Positions 27,107-36,156 of a stretch of DNA of 64,000 bases are shown one piece after another (the stretch's first letter is position 1; the number at the start of each line of letters is the position of its first letter). A program made the translations under genes and the position numbers. The stretch is from BD2-11 clade cluster bacterium bin43 (GTDB lineage: Bacteria > Gemmatimonadota > Gemmatimonadetes > Longimicrobiales > Gaopeijiaceae): the NCBI GenBank assembly GCA_002238605.1, contig MPMR01000018.1, positions 1 to 64,000 of the forward strand, written 5' to 3'. The notes under the pieces are model-generated. The model searched no databases, had not been told where the DNA came from, and saw nothing but the letters and a program-made list of their open reading frames with translations.

Positions 27107-28444
27107 ATGCGCGCGCATGTGTTCCGGGGGCGTTTCGCACCGCTCGTGCTCGACGGCTTCGTGCGCGATTTCGACCTGCGCACCCGCGAGGAGGGATTCC
27201 ACGTCCTTCATTCGTGGAACCATCTGGAGCACCATTTCACCCGCGAGAACACCCCGGTGCTCATGCTGGACCGCTTCGCCGAGGAATGGTCGGCGGACCG
27301 GGCCACGCCGCGGGTCCAGGCGCTCCTCCTGGATCACTACTTCTTCTACGTGCTGGCGGTGATGGTCATGCGCGCGTGGGACGAAGGCGATCCCAACCGG
27401 AACCTGGACCGGATCACCGGGCTGCTCCGCCATCTTCAGGGCCCCCACGGCAGCGGGCACCAGTTCGTGGCGCGCGCGGAGACCCTGCTGCTGATGGCCA
27501 TCTCCCACTTCCACCCGGACGAGAGCGCCTATCCCCGGCTGCTGGAGAAGATCCGCGCCCTGGACCGCGCGCACCGGGTGCACTTCGCGCTGGCCGAGGC
27601 CGCGATTCTGGGGAGCCACCTGCGGTGGGGATTCGGGGTGCTCTACCGGCGGGACCTGGGGCGCATGCGCGGCGACAACGTCGGCGATTATCCGTGGCTG
27701 CTCTTCTCGGTCGCAACGCTCATGGAGGAGTACGTGCGGCTGCGGGAGGAGGAGGCGCGCGCCGGGGGTGCCACCGGGGGTGCCGCGGGCGGTGGCCTTG
27801 AAGCCGGGCGCGACCCCGGTGGAGAAGGGGGCCTCCCGGAGGGAGGAGGCGAGGAACGCCGTGCCGATCCGCGCACCCGCGTCCTGGAGGGCCTCATCGA
27901 CGGCCTGACTCCCGATCCGTGGGCCTTCACGGGCGCGCCCCCAGAGGCGCTCCGCCCCTACGAAGATGAGCACGCGGGCTTCCGCGAGGCCTTCGCGGAC
28001 TACAGGGACGACCTCCTGGTGGAGTTCGCCGGGCTCCGACCCGACCGCGAGGCGTATTCGCCGCTCTCGTTCCACTGCAACTTCCCCCACAACGCCATCA
28101 TGGCCAAGGTATCGATCCATCTCGCCGACGAGAACGCGCCCAACCTGCCGATGGATGCGATGTTCACGCGCGCGGAAGGGTGGCGGCCCGGGGAGGCGTC
28201 GGAAGCGGCGGCGGCCGCGGCAGAGGGATCCGGGCCAGCCGCCGAGGACGATGCGTCGAGGGCCCAGCCCGCGGAATTCGTGTCCGCGAACCATCCCGAG
28301 GCACTCGCGCGCTACCTGATGGCGTACTCCGGCGCGAGCCCGGAGCGGCTGGGTCGACGCGGGGCCCGGCTCATCATCTACGATCCCAACGTGGGGCTGC
28401 GCTACTACAAGATGGCCCTGCAGGCGATGCGGGCGGGAAGTTGA
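27107..28444 (+). CDS. Unrecognised protein, 445 residues or longer
   Basis: I do not recognise a family. No signal peptide or clear membrane segment is seen. Features are an HxxxHH-like SWNHLEHHFTREN near 42, a mostly alpha-helical body (LLLDHYFFYVLAVMVMRAW, HGSGHQFVARAETLLLMA), and conserved-looking SFHCNFPHNAIMAKVSIHL near 322. Two low-complexity insertions appear: Gly-rich about 220-255 with a 12-bp DNA repeat, and Ala/Glu-rich about 363-380. The coding pattern extends upstream in frame to about 26981 (reading ATDFEGAWSLLAG) but has no ATG, GTG or TTG there. The first start is 27107, which lacks a ribosome site; the N-terminus is therefore uncertain. Histidines hint at a metal site, which is speculation. 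Confidence 0.65.
   Translation: MRAHVFRGRFAPLVLDGFVRDFDLRTREEGFHVLHSWNHLEHHFTRENTPVLMLDRFAEEWSADRATPRVQALLLDHYFFYVLAVMVMRAWDEGDPNRNLDRITGLLRHLQGPHGSGHQFVARAETLLLMAISHFHPDESAYPRLLEKIRALDRAHRVHFALAEAAILGSHLRWGFGVLYRRDLGRMRGDNVGDYPWLLFSVATLMEEYVRLREEEARAGGATGGAAGGGLEAGRDPGGEGGLPEGGGEERRADPRTRVLEGLIDGLTPDPWAFTGAPPEALRPYEDEHAGFREAFADYRDDLLVEFAGLRPDREAYSPLSFHCNFPHNAIMAKVSIHLADENAPNLPMDAMFTRAEGWRPGEASEAAAAAAEGSGPAAEDDASRAQPAEFVSANHPEALARYLMAYSGASPERLGRRGARLIIYDPNVGLRYYKMALQAMRAGS
27762..27785 (+). repeat. 12-bp tandem duplication in the unknown gene
   Basis: Two copies of CCGGGGGTGCC(A/G) at 27762 and 27774 encode part of a Gly/Ala-rich insertion; frame is preserved. Confidence 0.6.
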
Positions 28445-28533
28445 CAAGGGGGACGCGACACCCCTACCGGTGGCAGGCATCCACGACCCGTCGTGGCATC
28501 GGGCGTCGTGGTTCCCGGGAAGGAGGGTCCAGT

Positions 28534-29067
28534 ATGAGTACGCCAACCGCGTTCCGCCGCTTGCGCCGAGCCTGCGTCCTGCTGATGGCGGCCGCCTCCA
28601 CGACGGGCTGCGCGACGACGCCGGCGATCGACTCCGACCCTCCCGCCGGCAACTCCGTCCGCGAGGAAGCCTCCGACGACGAGGTGCGCGTGGGCTACGG
28701 TACGCAGGCGGCCGACGAGATCACCGGCGCGGTGTCCTCGGTCCGGGCCGAGGACGCGGGACGCGAGGTGACGAGCATCCTGGACCTCATCGAGGGGCGC
28801 CTTCCGGGCGTGTACGTCCGGCGCCTGGGGAACGGCGAAGTCTCGATCCGGGTTCGCGGCGCTTCGTCGTTCATGGGAGGCGGGGAGCCGCTCTTCGTGA
28901 TCGATGGCCGGCCCGTCATGACGCCGGCGGGTTCTGCGCTCATGGCCATCAGCCCGCAGGACATCGTGCGCATCGACGTCCTCAAGGATGCCGGGGCCAC
29001 CGCCATCTACGGCAGCCGCGGCGCGAATGGCGTGATCCTGATCACGACGAAGCGGGCACCCGGATAG
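28534..29067 (+). CDS. Orphan TonB-receptor plug domain with lipoprotein-like signal
   Basis: Has 177 residues. Signal peptide ending STTGC (cysteine 26, a weak lipobox), a short acidic linker, then an essentially complete receptor plug (about 50-174): VGYGTQAADEITGAVSSV, DLIEGRLPGVYVRR, IRVRGASSF, PLFVIDGRPV, IVRIDVLKDAGATAIYGSRG, GVILITTKR. This is the plug of a SusC protein without regulatory domain or barrel, and it closely resembles the plug of the SusC just downstream. AAGGAGG lies seven bases before the ATG. A perfect TTGACA at 28441-28446 may be its -35. It could act as a soluble or lipid-anchored decoy or partner for TonB or SusC; that is inference. Confidence 0.8.
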   Translation: MSTPTAFRRLRRACVLLMAAASTTGCATTPAIDSDPPAGNSVREEASDDEVRVGYGTQAADEITGAVSSVRAEDAGREVTSILDLIEGRLPGVYVRRLGNGEVSIRVRGASSFMGGGEPLFVIDGRPVMTPAGSALMAISPQDIVRIDVLKDAGATAIYGSRGANGVILITTKRAPG

Positions 29068-29224
29068 TAGCCTGGCGCCCCCTGCTGGTGCGTTTCTTGC
29101 GTTCGTGCAATACGTTCCCACAGACGCCGCGACGGTCGGTCTGCGCGTGCCGTCTTCCCTTCATCGGGCTGCACGTGCCTGGTCCCGCCGTGGCCTGCAC
29201 AACTCTCCTCTCCCTGGAGGCACT

Positions 29225-32200
29225 ATGCGAAGAAACCTACAAATCCTGATCGGTCTGCTCGCCGGCGTGGTTGCGATGGCACTGCCGCTGCAGGCTCAGG
29301 TCACCGGCACCGTCACCTCCGCCGAGTCGGGCGAACCGCTCGCCACGGTGCAGGTGTCCATCGAAGGAACGGGCATCGGGGGCCTTACCAACGAAGAGGG
29401 CCGCTACCTCCTGATCAACGTCCCCTCCGGGCCGCAGGTCGTCCTCTTCCAGTACCTCGGCTTCGAGACCGAGCGCCGGGACATCACGGTCACCGAGGGA
29501 GAGGCGGTGGTGCAGGACGTGGTTCTCTCCGGGACCGTGCTCGGCCTGGACGAACTGGTGGTCGTCGGGTACGGCACCCAGCTACGCAGGGAAGTGACGG
29601 GCGCGGTGACCTCGGTTCCGGGTATCGAAATCGCCCAGGCTTCCGTGACGCCCAACCTCCAGACCGCGCTTCAGGGGCGGCTGGCCGGGGTCAACGTGGC
29701 CGAGTCGTCCGGGGAGCCGGGAGCGGCCCCGCAGGTCCTGGTCCGGGGCCGGGGCTCGATCTCGGCGGGCACCGAGCCCCTGTACGTGATCGACGGGGTG
29801 CCGTACTCCATGAACCTGGCAATCGAGGGCGACGTGAGTCTGCAGAGGGCCAGTTTCGGCGGGACGCGCGCCAACCCGCTGGCCAACCTCAACCCCAACG
29901 ATATTGAAACCATCGAGGTGCTGAAGGACGCGGCAGCCGCGGCCATCTACGGCTCGCGTGGCTCCAACGGCGTCATTCTGATCACCACGAAGCGGGGTCA
30001 ACGCGGCGCGCCGGCGCAGGTGAGCTTCCGGGCATACGGCGGACTGCAGACGGCGTTCCATCGGCCCCGTCTGATGACTGCTGCCGAGAACATCGACTAC
30101 GTCAAGGCTGCCCGCAACAACGCCTACCTCCAGGGCCGGGATCCCACCAATCCGGCGAGCCCCAACTACAACCCGCTCTACAATCCGGACAACAACGCCG
30201 GCCGCGCCGAGAACGGCGCGAGCGGATCGCAGTTGATCCCGGAGGCTTACGTGAACTGGGACGGCACCGACAGCGACTGGATCGGCGCCATCCTGGACGA
30301 GGCCGTCCTGCAGAATTACGACGCGTCGATCCGGGGAGGCTCGGAGAACCTCGCCTATTTCGTCTCCGGCTCCTACATGGACCAGTCGGGGGTCATCAAG
30401 GGCTCCAGCTTCCAGCGGCTTGCCCTGCGGGCGAATCTGACCCTGGATCCCTCCGACCGGCTTCAGCTCAACGTGGACGTCAATTCGGCCTACGCCGACC
30501 ACGACCGCAAGGCGGCCAATGCGCCCTACTTCGGCAGGCCGCCCGGCCTCATCTACTCGGCCATGGTGTCGTCTCCCCTCGCCCGCATCTATGACAACGA
30601 CGGCAACTACCTGCAGCGGGGCGAGAACAGCATCAACGCGCTGGGCAACGGGATGACCAGCACCAACCACGCCCTGGCCGCCCGGGACTACATCGACGAC
30701 AAAATGCAGACGGGCCGCGTGTTCGGAAGCGTGTCGGCCGACCTGGACCTGCGGGACGACCTCCGCTACCGGGCGCTCTTCGGCTACGACTACGACACCA
30801 GAAACCGGCACTTCTACCAGGGAACGCGCCTGCAGTACCGCGGGCGGGACGTCCCCGATCCGTACGCGCAGGCCCTCTCGGGCGCGAGCCGCAACTGGCT
30901 GCTCGAGAACACCCTCAACTGGAACAGGTCGTCCGGCGCGCACAGCTTCAACGTGCTGGCCGGGTATACCGCCGAGCGTCAATTCGACGACACACAGGAC
31001 GTGATCGCCCGGAATTTCCCCGACGATCAGGTGAGGACGATCAACGGCGGCGAGATCACGGGTGGAGACCAGGTACAGTCGGAGTGGTCCCTGGTTTCCG
31101 CGCTGGGGCGGGTCAACTACACCCTCCTGAACAGGTATCTGGCGACCGCGACCTTCCGGTCCGACCGCTCGTCGCGCTTCGGGTGGGGGAATCAGACCGG
31201 CTACTTCCCCTCACTGTCCCTCGGATGGCAGGTGACCGAGGAACCGTTCATGCGCGGGAGCACCCTCTTCAGCCAGCTGAAGCCGCGCGTCAGCTACGGC
31301 GTCACCGGGAACTTCCAGATCCCCAACTACGGCTCGATCGGCCTGGTGGGCCGCCAGCCCTACGTTCTGGGCGACGCCGTGGTCGCCGGCGCCACTCCCC
31401 GGACGCTGGGCAACCGTCAGCTGACGTGGGAGACCACGCGACAGCTCAACGTCGGCGTGGACTTCGGGATCATGGCGGACCGCATCTACGGCGCCTTCGA
31501 CTACTACGTCTCGAACACCGAAGACCTGCTCCTGAACGTGAACGTGCCGTCCTCGACGGGTTTCGCCACCGTCCTGACCAACGTCGGCGAGGTTCGCAAC
31601 ACGGGCTTCGAGGCGCAGATCACCTCGCGGAACATGGTCGGAGGCTTCCAATGGTCCACGGACCTGAGCCTGGGCAGGAACTCCAACGAGGTGGTGAGGC
31701 TCGGCCCGGAGGGAGATCCGATCCTGGCCGCGGGCGTCGCGGGCGTCCGGCACATCACCCAGGTCGGGGGCGAGATCGGCGCCTACTACGGATACGTGCA
31801 CGACGGCATCTACCAGAGCGAGGCGGACATCGCCTCGAGCCCCACCGACTCGAGGAACGTCACGCCCGGGGACATCAAGTGGAAGGACGTCAATGGTGAC
31901 GGGCGCATCACCGCCGACGACCGCACCGAGCTCGGCAGCTACAATCCCGACATGACCTGGGGCCTGTTCAACCGCTTCGCCGTGGGGAATGTGGAGTTGA
32001 GCGTCTTCTTCCAGGGCGTGGTCGGCCGCGAGGTCCTGAACCTCACCCGCCGCCACCTGACGGCACAGGGCAACTTCAACGGGTACGGCAACCTGGTGGG
32101 CAACTACTGGACGCCGGAGAACCCGGGCAACGGCTGGGACCACAAGCCCGACCGCCAGGACCACGGCGGCAACACGCGCCCCTCCAACTACCAGATGGAG

Positions 32201-32455
32201 GACGGCTCCTACACGAGCTTCAAGAGCATCACGCTCTCGTGGAACGTGCCGCCCGATCTCGTGGGCGGGATCTTCGGCGGGGCGCCGGGCAGCCTGCGGG
32301 TCTTCGGCGCCGTGAACAACGTGCACATATGGACGGACTACTGGGGCTGGAACCCGGAAGCGAGCGTCCAGTCGACCGGACTGACGCCGGGGCAGGACTA
32401 CGGGGCGTATCCGCTGATGCGGGCGTTCCAGTTCGGCGCCGAAATCGGATTCTAG
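29225..32455 (+). CDS. SusC/RagA-family TonB-dependent outer-membrane receptor
   Basis: Has 1076 residues: signal peptide (1-24), carboxypeptidase-regulatory-like domain (about 26-103), TonB-box-like LDELVVVGYG at 109-117, plug (about 118-235, with GRLAGVNVAE, EPLYVIDGVPY, IETIEVLKDAAAAAIYGSRG) and a large barrel rich in Tyr/Trp/Asn turns. It imports a nutrient with the SusD directly downstream. The ATG at 29225 is preferred over one at 29105 because the signal peptide begins there and GGAGG precedes it. Intact; heads the carbohydrate region that continues to 46179. Confidence 0.95.
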   Translation: MRRNLQILIGLLAGVVAMALPLQAQVTGTVTSAESGEPLATVQVSIEGTGIGGLTNEEGRYLLINVPSGPQVVLFQYLGFETERRDITVTEGEAVVQDVVLSGTVLGLDELVVVGYGTQLRREVTGAVTSVPGIEIAQASVTPNLQTALQGRLAGVNVAESSGEPGAAPQVLVRGRGSISAGTEPLYVIDGVPYSMNLAIEGDVSLQRASFGGTRANPLANLNPNDIETIEVLKDAAAAAIYGSRGSNGVILITTKRGQRGAPAQVSFRAYGGLQTAFHRPRLMTAAENIDYVKAARNNAYLQGRDPTNPASPNYNPLYNPDNNAGRAENGASGSQLIPEAYVNWDGTDSDWIGAILDEAVLQNYDASIRGGSENLAYFVSGSYMDQSGVIKGSSFQRLALRANLTLDPSDRLQLNVDVNSAYADHDRKAANAPYFGRPPGLIYSAMVSSPLARIYDNDGNYLQRGENSINALGNGMTSTNHALAARDYIDDKMQTGRVFGSVSADLDLRDDLRYRALFGYDYDTRNRHFYQGTRLQYRGRDVPDPYAQALSGASRNWLLENTLNWNRSSGAHSFNVLAGYTAERQFDDTQDVIARNFPDDQVRTINGGEITGGDQVQSEWSLVSALGRVNYTLLNRYLATATFRSDRSSRFGWGNQTGYFPSLSLGWQVTEEPFMRGSTLFSQLKPRVSYGVTGNFQIPNYGSIGLVGRQPYVLGDAVVAGATPRTLGNRQLTWETTRQLNVGVDFGIMADRIYGAFDYYVSNTEDLLLNVNVPSSTGFATVLTNVGEVRNTGFEAQITSRNMVGGFQWSTDLSLGRNSNEVVRLGPEGDPILAAGVAGVRHITQVGGEIGAYYGYVHDGIYQSEADIASSPTDSRNVTPGDIKWKDVNGDGRITADDRTELGSYNPDMTWGLFNRFAVGNVELSVFFQGVVGREVLNLTRRHLTAQGNFNGYGNLVGNYWTPENPGNGWDHKPDRQDHGGNTRPSNYQMEDGSYTSFKSITLSWNVPPDLVGGIFGGAPGSLRVFGAVNNVHIWTDYWGWNPEASVQSTGLTPGQDYGAYPLMRAFQFGAEIGF

Positions 32456-32470
32456 CCAATGGAGATCAAG

Positions 32471-33892
32471 ATGAAGCTGAGAACACGAGCCATAATGACT
32501 CTCCCGGTGGTCTTCCTCCTCGCATCCTGCAGCGAGGACTTCACGCTCCTGAGTCCGATTTCGGAGCGCAACGTGGAGAACTTCTACCAGACGCCAACCG
32601 ACTTCGACGTGGCCATCAACGGCGCCTACGCCACCCTGGCGAGCAACGGCGCCTACAACCGGTCCTACGTCCTCCTCCACGAGATGCGCTCCGACAACAC
32701 GATGAACGGGGGCGGCGCGACAGGACTCGCGGAGGTCTACCATCGAATCGCGCACTTCAGCGAACTGTCGACCCAGGAGGAGCTGTCCATTCCCTGGACG
32801 ACTGCCTATCAGGGCATCGCCCGGACGAACCTCATCCTCGACCGGGTGGGCAACCTCGAGGATCAGAACGTCGCCAACCGCATCTCGGGTGAAGCCCTCT
32901 TCATCCGCTCGCTCTTCTACTACCACCTCGCGGTCCTCTGGGGGAACGTGCCGCTGCAGGTCGAGGCGGTGACCTCGCCCAACGTCGAGGTGAACCAGGT
33001 GAGCGCGGACGTGATCTACGCGCAGATCGCCGGGGACCTCGAGACCGCGCAGGGGATGCTCCCGGCGTCCTACAGCGGGGCGGATGTCGGGCGTGCCACC
33101 AGCGGCGCCGCCAACACCCTGCTGGGTCTGGTCTACCTGACCAACGGCCAGTCCGCGCAGGCGGCGGAGGCCCTGCGGCGCGTGGTGAGTTCGGGCCAGT
33201 ACTCGCTGGTGCCGAACTACGCCGACCTCTGGGGCGTGGCGAACGAGAACAACGCCGAGTCCGTCTTTGAGCTCCAGTACAAGGCGGGCGGCACCGGGAC
33301 CGGGAGCCAGTTCACGGACTACTACACGCCGTTCGGCGGTTCGGGAGGCGTCGGCGCGGGTAACGCGCCCCAGGTCCTGTCGCCGGGCATCGACCAGATC
33401 CACTCGATGCAGCACATGATGGCGGAGGAGGACGCGCGCGGCATGGGCGGGACCTTCGCCCTCTCGGAGGAAGGCAACGTCTACGTGAAGAAGTGGGAGA
33501 GCATCCCCTTCGGCCCGGCCGACGCGGACAACAACTTCCCCGTCTTCCGCTATGCGGACGTGCTGCTGATGCTGGCCGAAGCGCTCGGCGAGGGCGGCGA
33601 GGCGTACGGGCTGATCAACCAGGTGCGCGCGCGGGCCGGAGCGTCGCCTATCGACGCCGGTACGTCGGGGACGTTCCAGGAGAAGCTCCTGTTCGAACGG
33701 CAACTGGAGTTCATCACCGAGGGCAAGCGCTGGGCCGATCTGCTGCGCCTCGGGGTGGCGCAGCAGGTGATGTCGGACTTCGAGCCCCTGAGGGCGGCCG
33801 GCCTCTCGGCGGGGGACATTCGTCTGGTCTATCCGATTCCGCAGCGGGAGATCGACGTGTCGCCGGGGGAAATGGTGCAGAACCCGGGTTGA
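32471..33892 (+). CDS. SusD/RagB-family nutrient-binding lipoprotein
   Basis: Has 473 residues from the ATG at 32471, which has GGAG at suitable distance; an ATG four codons upstream (32459) lacks one. Lipobox FLLASC, then the SusD N-terminal pattern (ERNVENFYQTPTDFDVAINGAYATL), TPR-like helices, and the C-terminal RQLEFITEGKRWADLLRLG signature. Binds glycan at the surface and works as the lid of the preceding SusC, 15 bases upstream. Together they form the uptake unit of this region. Confidence 0.95.
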   Translation: MKLRTRAIMTLPVVFLLASCSEDFTLLSPISERNVENFYQTPTDFDVAINGAYATLASNGAYNRSYVLLHEMRSDNTMNGGGATGLAEVYHRIAHFSELSTQEELSIPWTTAYQGIARTNLILDRVGNLEDQNVANRISGEALFIRSLFYYHLAVLWGNVPLQVEAVTSPNVEVNQVSADVIYAQIAGDLETAQGMLPASYSGADVGRATSGAANTLLGLVYLTNGQSAQAAEALRRVVSSGQYSLVPNYADLWGVANENNAESVFELQYKAGGTGTGSQFTDYYTPFGGSGGVGAGNAPQVLSPGIDQIHSMQHMMAEEDARGMGGTFALSEEGNVYVKKWESIPFGPADADNNFPVFRYADVLLMLAEALGEGGEAYGLINQVRARAGASPIDAGTSGTFQEKLLFERQLEFITEGKRWADLLRLGVAQQVMSDFEPLRAAGLSAGDIRLVYPIPQREIDVSPGEMVQNPG

Positions 33893-33959
33893 TACGGGCC
33901 GGGTGAACAGACACTGACGCGCATGGCCGCGCGGCAAGGCTCGTGAGCGGAAGCAGGCC

Positions 33960-35228
33960 GTGAATCGGCCCGCCGGAACCCGGTCGCTGTCGGGGAAGGC
34001 CCTGGTCGCACTGAGTACAGTCGGGCCGGGGCTCTTCCTGATCGGGTACAACATCGGCACGGGCAGCATCACCACCATGGGGATGGCGGGCGCCCGCTAC
34101 GGCATGAACCTGCTGTGGGCGCTCGTGCTGTCGGGGATCTTCACCTATGTGCTGATGGTCGCGTTCGGCCGCCTGACGCTGGTCACCGGCCGGACCGCGC
34201 TGCAGAGCTTCAGGGCCGGCATCCCCGGCATCGGGAAGGTCCTGGCGCTGTACGTGCTGATCGCGCTGGTCCTGGGCGAGCTGGTGGCGCTCACGGGGGT
34301 GATGGGGATCGTGGCGGAGCTGATCCAGGAAGGGATCCGGCTCGCCTCGCCGGCGGGGGGTCTGGTGATCCCGACCTTCTGGATCGTCCTGACGGTCGCC
34401 AGCGGGATCTTCCTTCTGCTGTGGTTCGGCCACTACCGGCTCTTCGAGAGGGTGCTCACCACCTTCGTCATCCTGATGGTCTTCTGCTTCGTCGCGGTTT
34501 TCTTCATGGTGTCGCCCAGCTACTCGGCCGTGGTGGCGGGCATGGTCCCCTCCATTCCGGACACGCCGGACGCCAGCCGCCTGGTGGCTGCCATGGCCGG
34601 CACGACCTGTTCGGCGGCGGTCTTCATCGTGCGGAGCACGGTGGTGGCCGAGAAGGGGTGGACCGCGGCCGACCTCGGGCGCGAGAAGCGCGATGCGCTG
34701 GTGTCGGCGTCGGTGATGGTCTTCCTGAGCGCGATGGTCATGGCGGTGGCGGCCGGCACGCTGTTCGTGCATGGCATGACCATGGAATCGACCCTGGAGA
34801 TGATCGGGCTGCTGGAGCCGATCGGGGGCGACCTGGCGGCCTTCCTGCTGATCGTGGGGATCTCCGGGGCGGGCCTGTCCACGGTCTTTCCTCTGGTGCT
34901 GATCGCGCCCTGGCTGATCGCCGACTACGCGGGCTGGAAGCGGGATCTGCGCTCACGGTCGTCGAGGTTGCTGATCGGGTTGGGGCTCCTGTTCTCCTTC
35001 GGTTCGGTCTTTCTGGACCAGACGCCGCCGGTGCTCATGGTGATCGCCATGGCGCTGCAGGCGGCCATCCTGCCCGCGGTGGCCATTCCCGCGTTCTACC
35101 TGCTGAACCGGAAGGCGGTGATGGGAGAGGAGCACCTGGCGACGCCCGGATGGAACGCGGGGCTGATCGCCGTGATCCTGTTCTCGCTGGTCACGACCTG
35201 GTTCGCCGTCACGGGACTCCTGGGATGA
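33960..35228 (+). CDS. Nramp-fold (LeuT-type) transporter lacking the metal-binding motifs
   Basis: Has 422 residues with about 11 membrane helices and an overall Nramp/MntH layout. In canonical Nramps helix 1 carries DPGN and helix 6 carries MPH, which ligate the metal. Here helix 1 reads GPGLFLIGYNIGTGSI (about 22-37) and helix 6 reads MAGTTCSAAVFIVRS (about 208-222), so the Asp and Met ligands are absent. A different substrate is therefore likely. GTG start with GGAAG upstream. The stop overlaps the next gene (ATGA), tying it to a sugar-phosphate deaminase, so an organic nutrient is a reasonable guess. That is inference; the family fold is the secure part. Confidence 0.8.
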   Translation: MNRPAGTRSLSGKALVALSTVGPGLFLIGYNIGTGSITTMGMAGARYGMNLLWALVLSGIFTYVLMVAFGRLTLVTGRTALQSFRAGIPGIGKVLALYVLIALVLGELVALTGVMGIVAELIQEGIRLASPAGGLVIPTFWIVLTVASGIFLLLWFGHYRLFERVLTTFVILMVFCFVAVFFMVSPSYSAVVAGMVPSIPDTPDASRLVAAMAGTTCSAAVFIVRSTVVAEKGWTAADLGREKRDALVSASVMVFLSAMVMAVAAGTLFVHGMTMESTLEMIGLLEPIGGDLAAFLLIVGISGAGLSTVFPLVLIAPWLIADYAGWKRDLRSRSSRLLIGLGLLFSFGSVFLDQTPPVLMVIAMALQAAILPAVAIPAFYLLNRKAVMGEEHLATPGWNAGLIAVILFSLVTTWFAVTGLLG

Positions 35229-36049
35229 CGGCGTCTACCGGACGCGCGGCGACGGCGCATGACCTGCCGGTGCGCGCGATGGCGGCCCGGCCCCTCCGGT
35301 CGTTCCGCAGGGATGGGCTGCAGGTCGAGGTGTACGGCACGCCCGAGGGCATGGGGGAGGCTGCCGCCGCGCAGGTCGAGAGGCACCTGGCTGCCGCGGT
35401 CGCGAGCAGAGGAGCGGCCAACCTGGTGTTTGCCGCGGCGGTGTCGCAGTTGTCGTTTCTCGAAGCGCTCCGGCGCAGGGCGATCGACTGGGCCAGGGTC
35501 ACCGTCTTCCATCTGGACGAGTACACGGAGCTCCCGCCGGATCATCCGGCGAGCTTCCGCAGGTTCCTGAGAGAGCACGTCCTGGACGCCGTGCGCCCGG
35601 GCCGCGTCCATCTTCTTCAGGGCGATGCCGACGACCTGGACGGGGAGGTCGAGCGCTACCAGTCGCTCCTGCGGGCCCACCCGCTGGACGTGGCCTGCAT
35701 CGGCATCGGCGAGAACGGGCACATCGCCTTCAACGACCCGCCCGTGGCCGATTTTGACGACCCGTTCCTGGTGAAGGAGGTCGAGCTCGACGATGGCTGC
35801 CGCCTGCAGCAGGTCCACGACGGCTGGTTCTCCTCGTTCGAAGAGACGCCGCGACGCGCGCTCACGCTCACGGTGCCGGCCATCATGAACAGCCGGGTCG
35901 TCAGCTGCGTGGTGCCGGGGGAGCGCAAGGCGGATGCCGTGCACGACGCGCTCCACGGCCCGGTCGTGACCGCGTGTCCCGCGTCGATTCTGCGCCGACA
36001 CGAAAACGCCACCCTGCTCGTGGACGCCGCCTCGGCCGCCCGCCTGTAA
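35225..36049 (+). CDS. nagB: Glucosamine-6-phosphate deaminase family (NagB-like)
   Basis: Converts glucosamine-6-phosphate to fructose-6-phosphate and ammonia. The 274 residues have the NagB/6-phosphogluconolactonase fold: HLDEYTELPPDHPASFRRFL near 98-117 (aspartate of the active site) and CIGIGENGHIAFNDPP near 158 (ring-opening histidine region). Fold and motifs fit NagB better than 6-phosphogluconolactonase, but divergent paralogues acting on other amino sugars or sugar phosphates exist. ATG overlaps the transporter stop, implying co-translation. This links the operon to amino-sugar use, although no NagA or hexosaminidase is present in the window. Confidence 0.8.
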   Translation: MTASTGRAATAHDLPVRAMAARPLRSFRRDGLQVEVYGTPEGMGEAAAAQVERHLAAAVASRGAANLVFAAAVSQLSFLEALRRRAIDWARVTVFHLDEYTELPPDHPASFRRFLREHVLDAVRPGRVHLLQGDADDLDGEVERYQSLLRAHPLDVACIGIGENGHIAFNDPPVADFDDPFLVKEVELDDGCRLQQVHDGWFSSFEETPRRALTLTVPAIMNSRVVSCVVPGERKADAVHDALHGPVVTACPASILRRHENATLLVDAASAARL

Positions 36050-36156
36050 AGGCCGGGCGCGAGGGAGGTTGCGATATGCACTGTATCACACATTCGGCCG
36101 ATGACGACGACAACCGCGCGCGCTACCGGTACCGGGATGGCGCTGGGAGTGAAGAA

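Noticed and set aside
36124-36136. Copy of the ACTACCGGTAGT palindrome (CTACCGGTACC)
   Set aside because: Only the central ACCGGT is shared and the flanks do not match; likely chance in GC-rich DNA.
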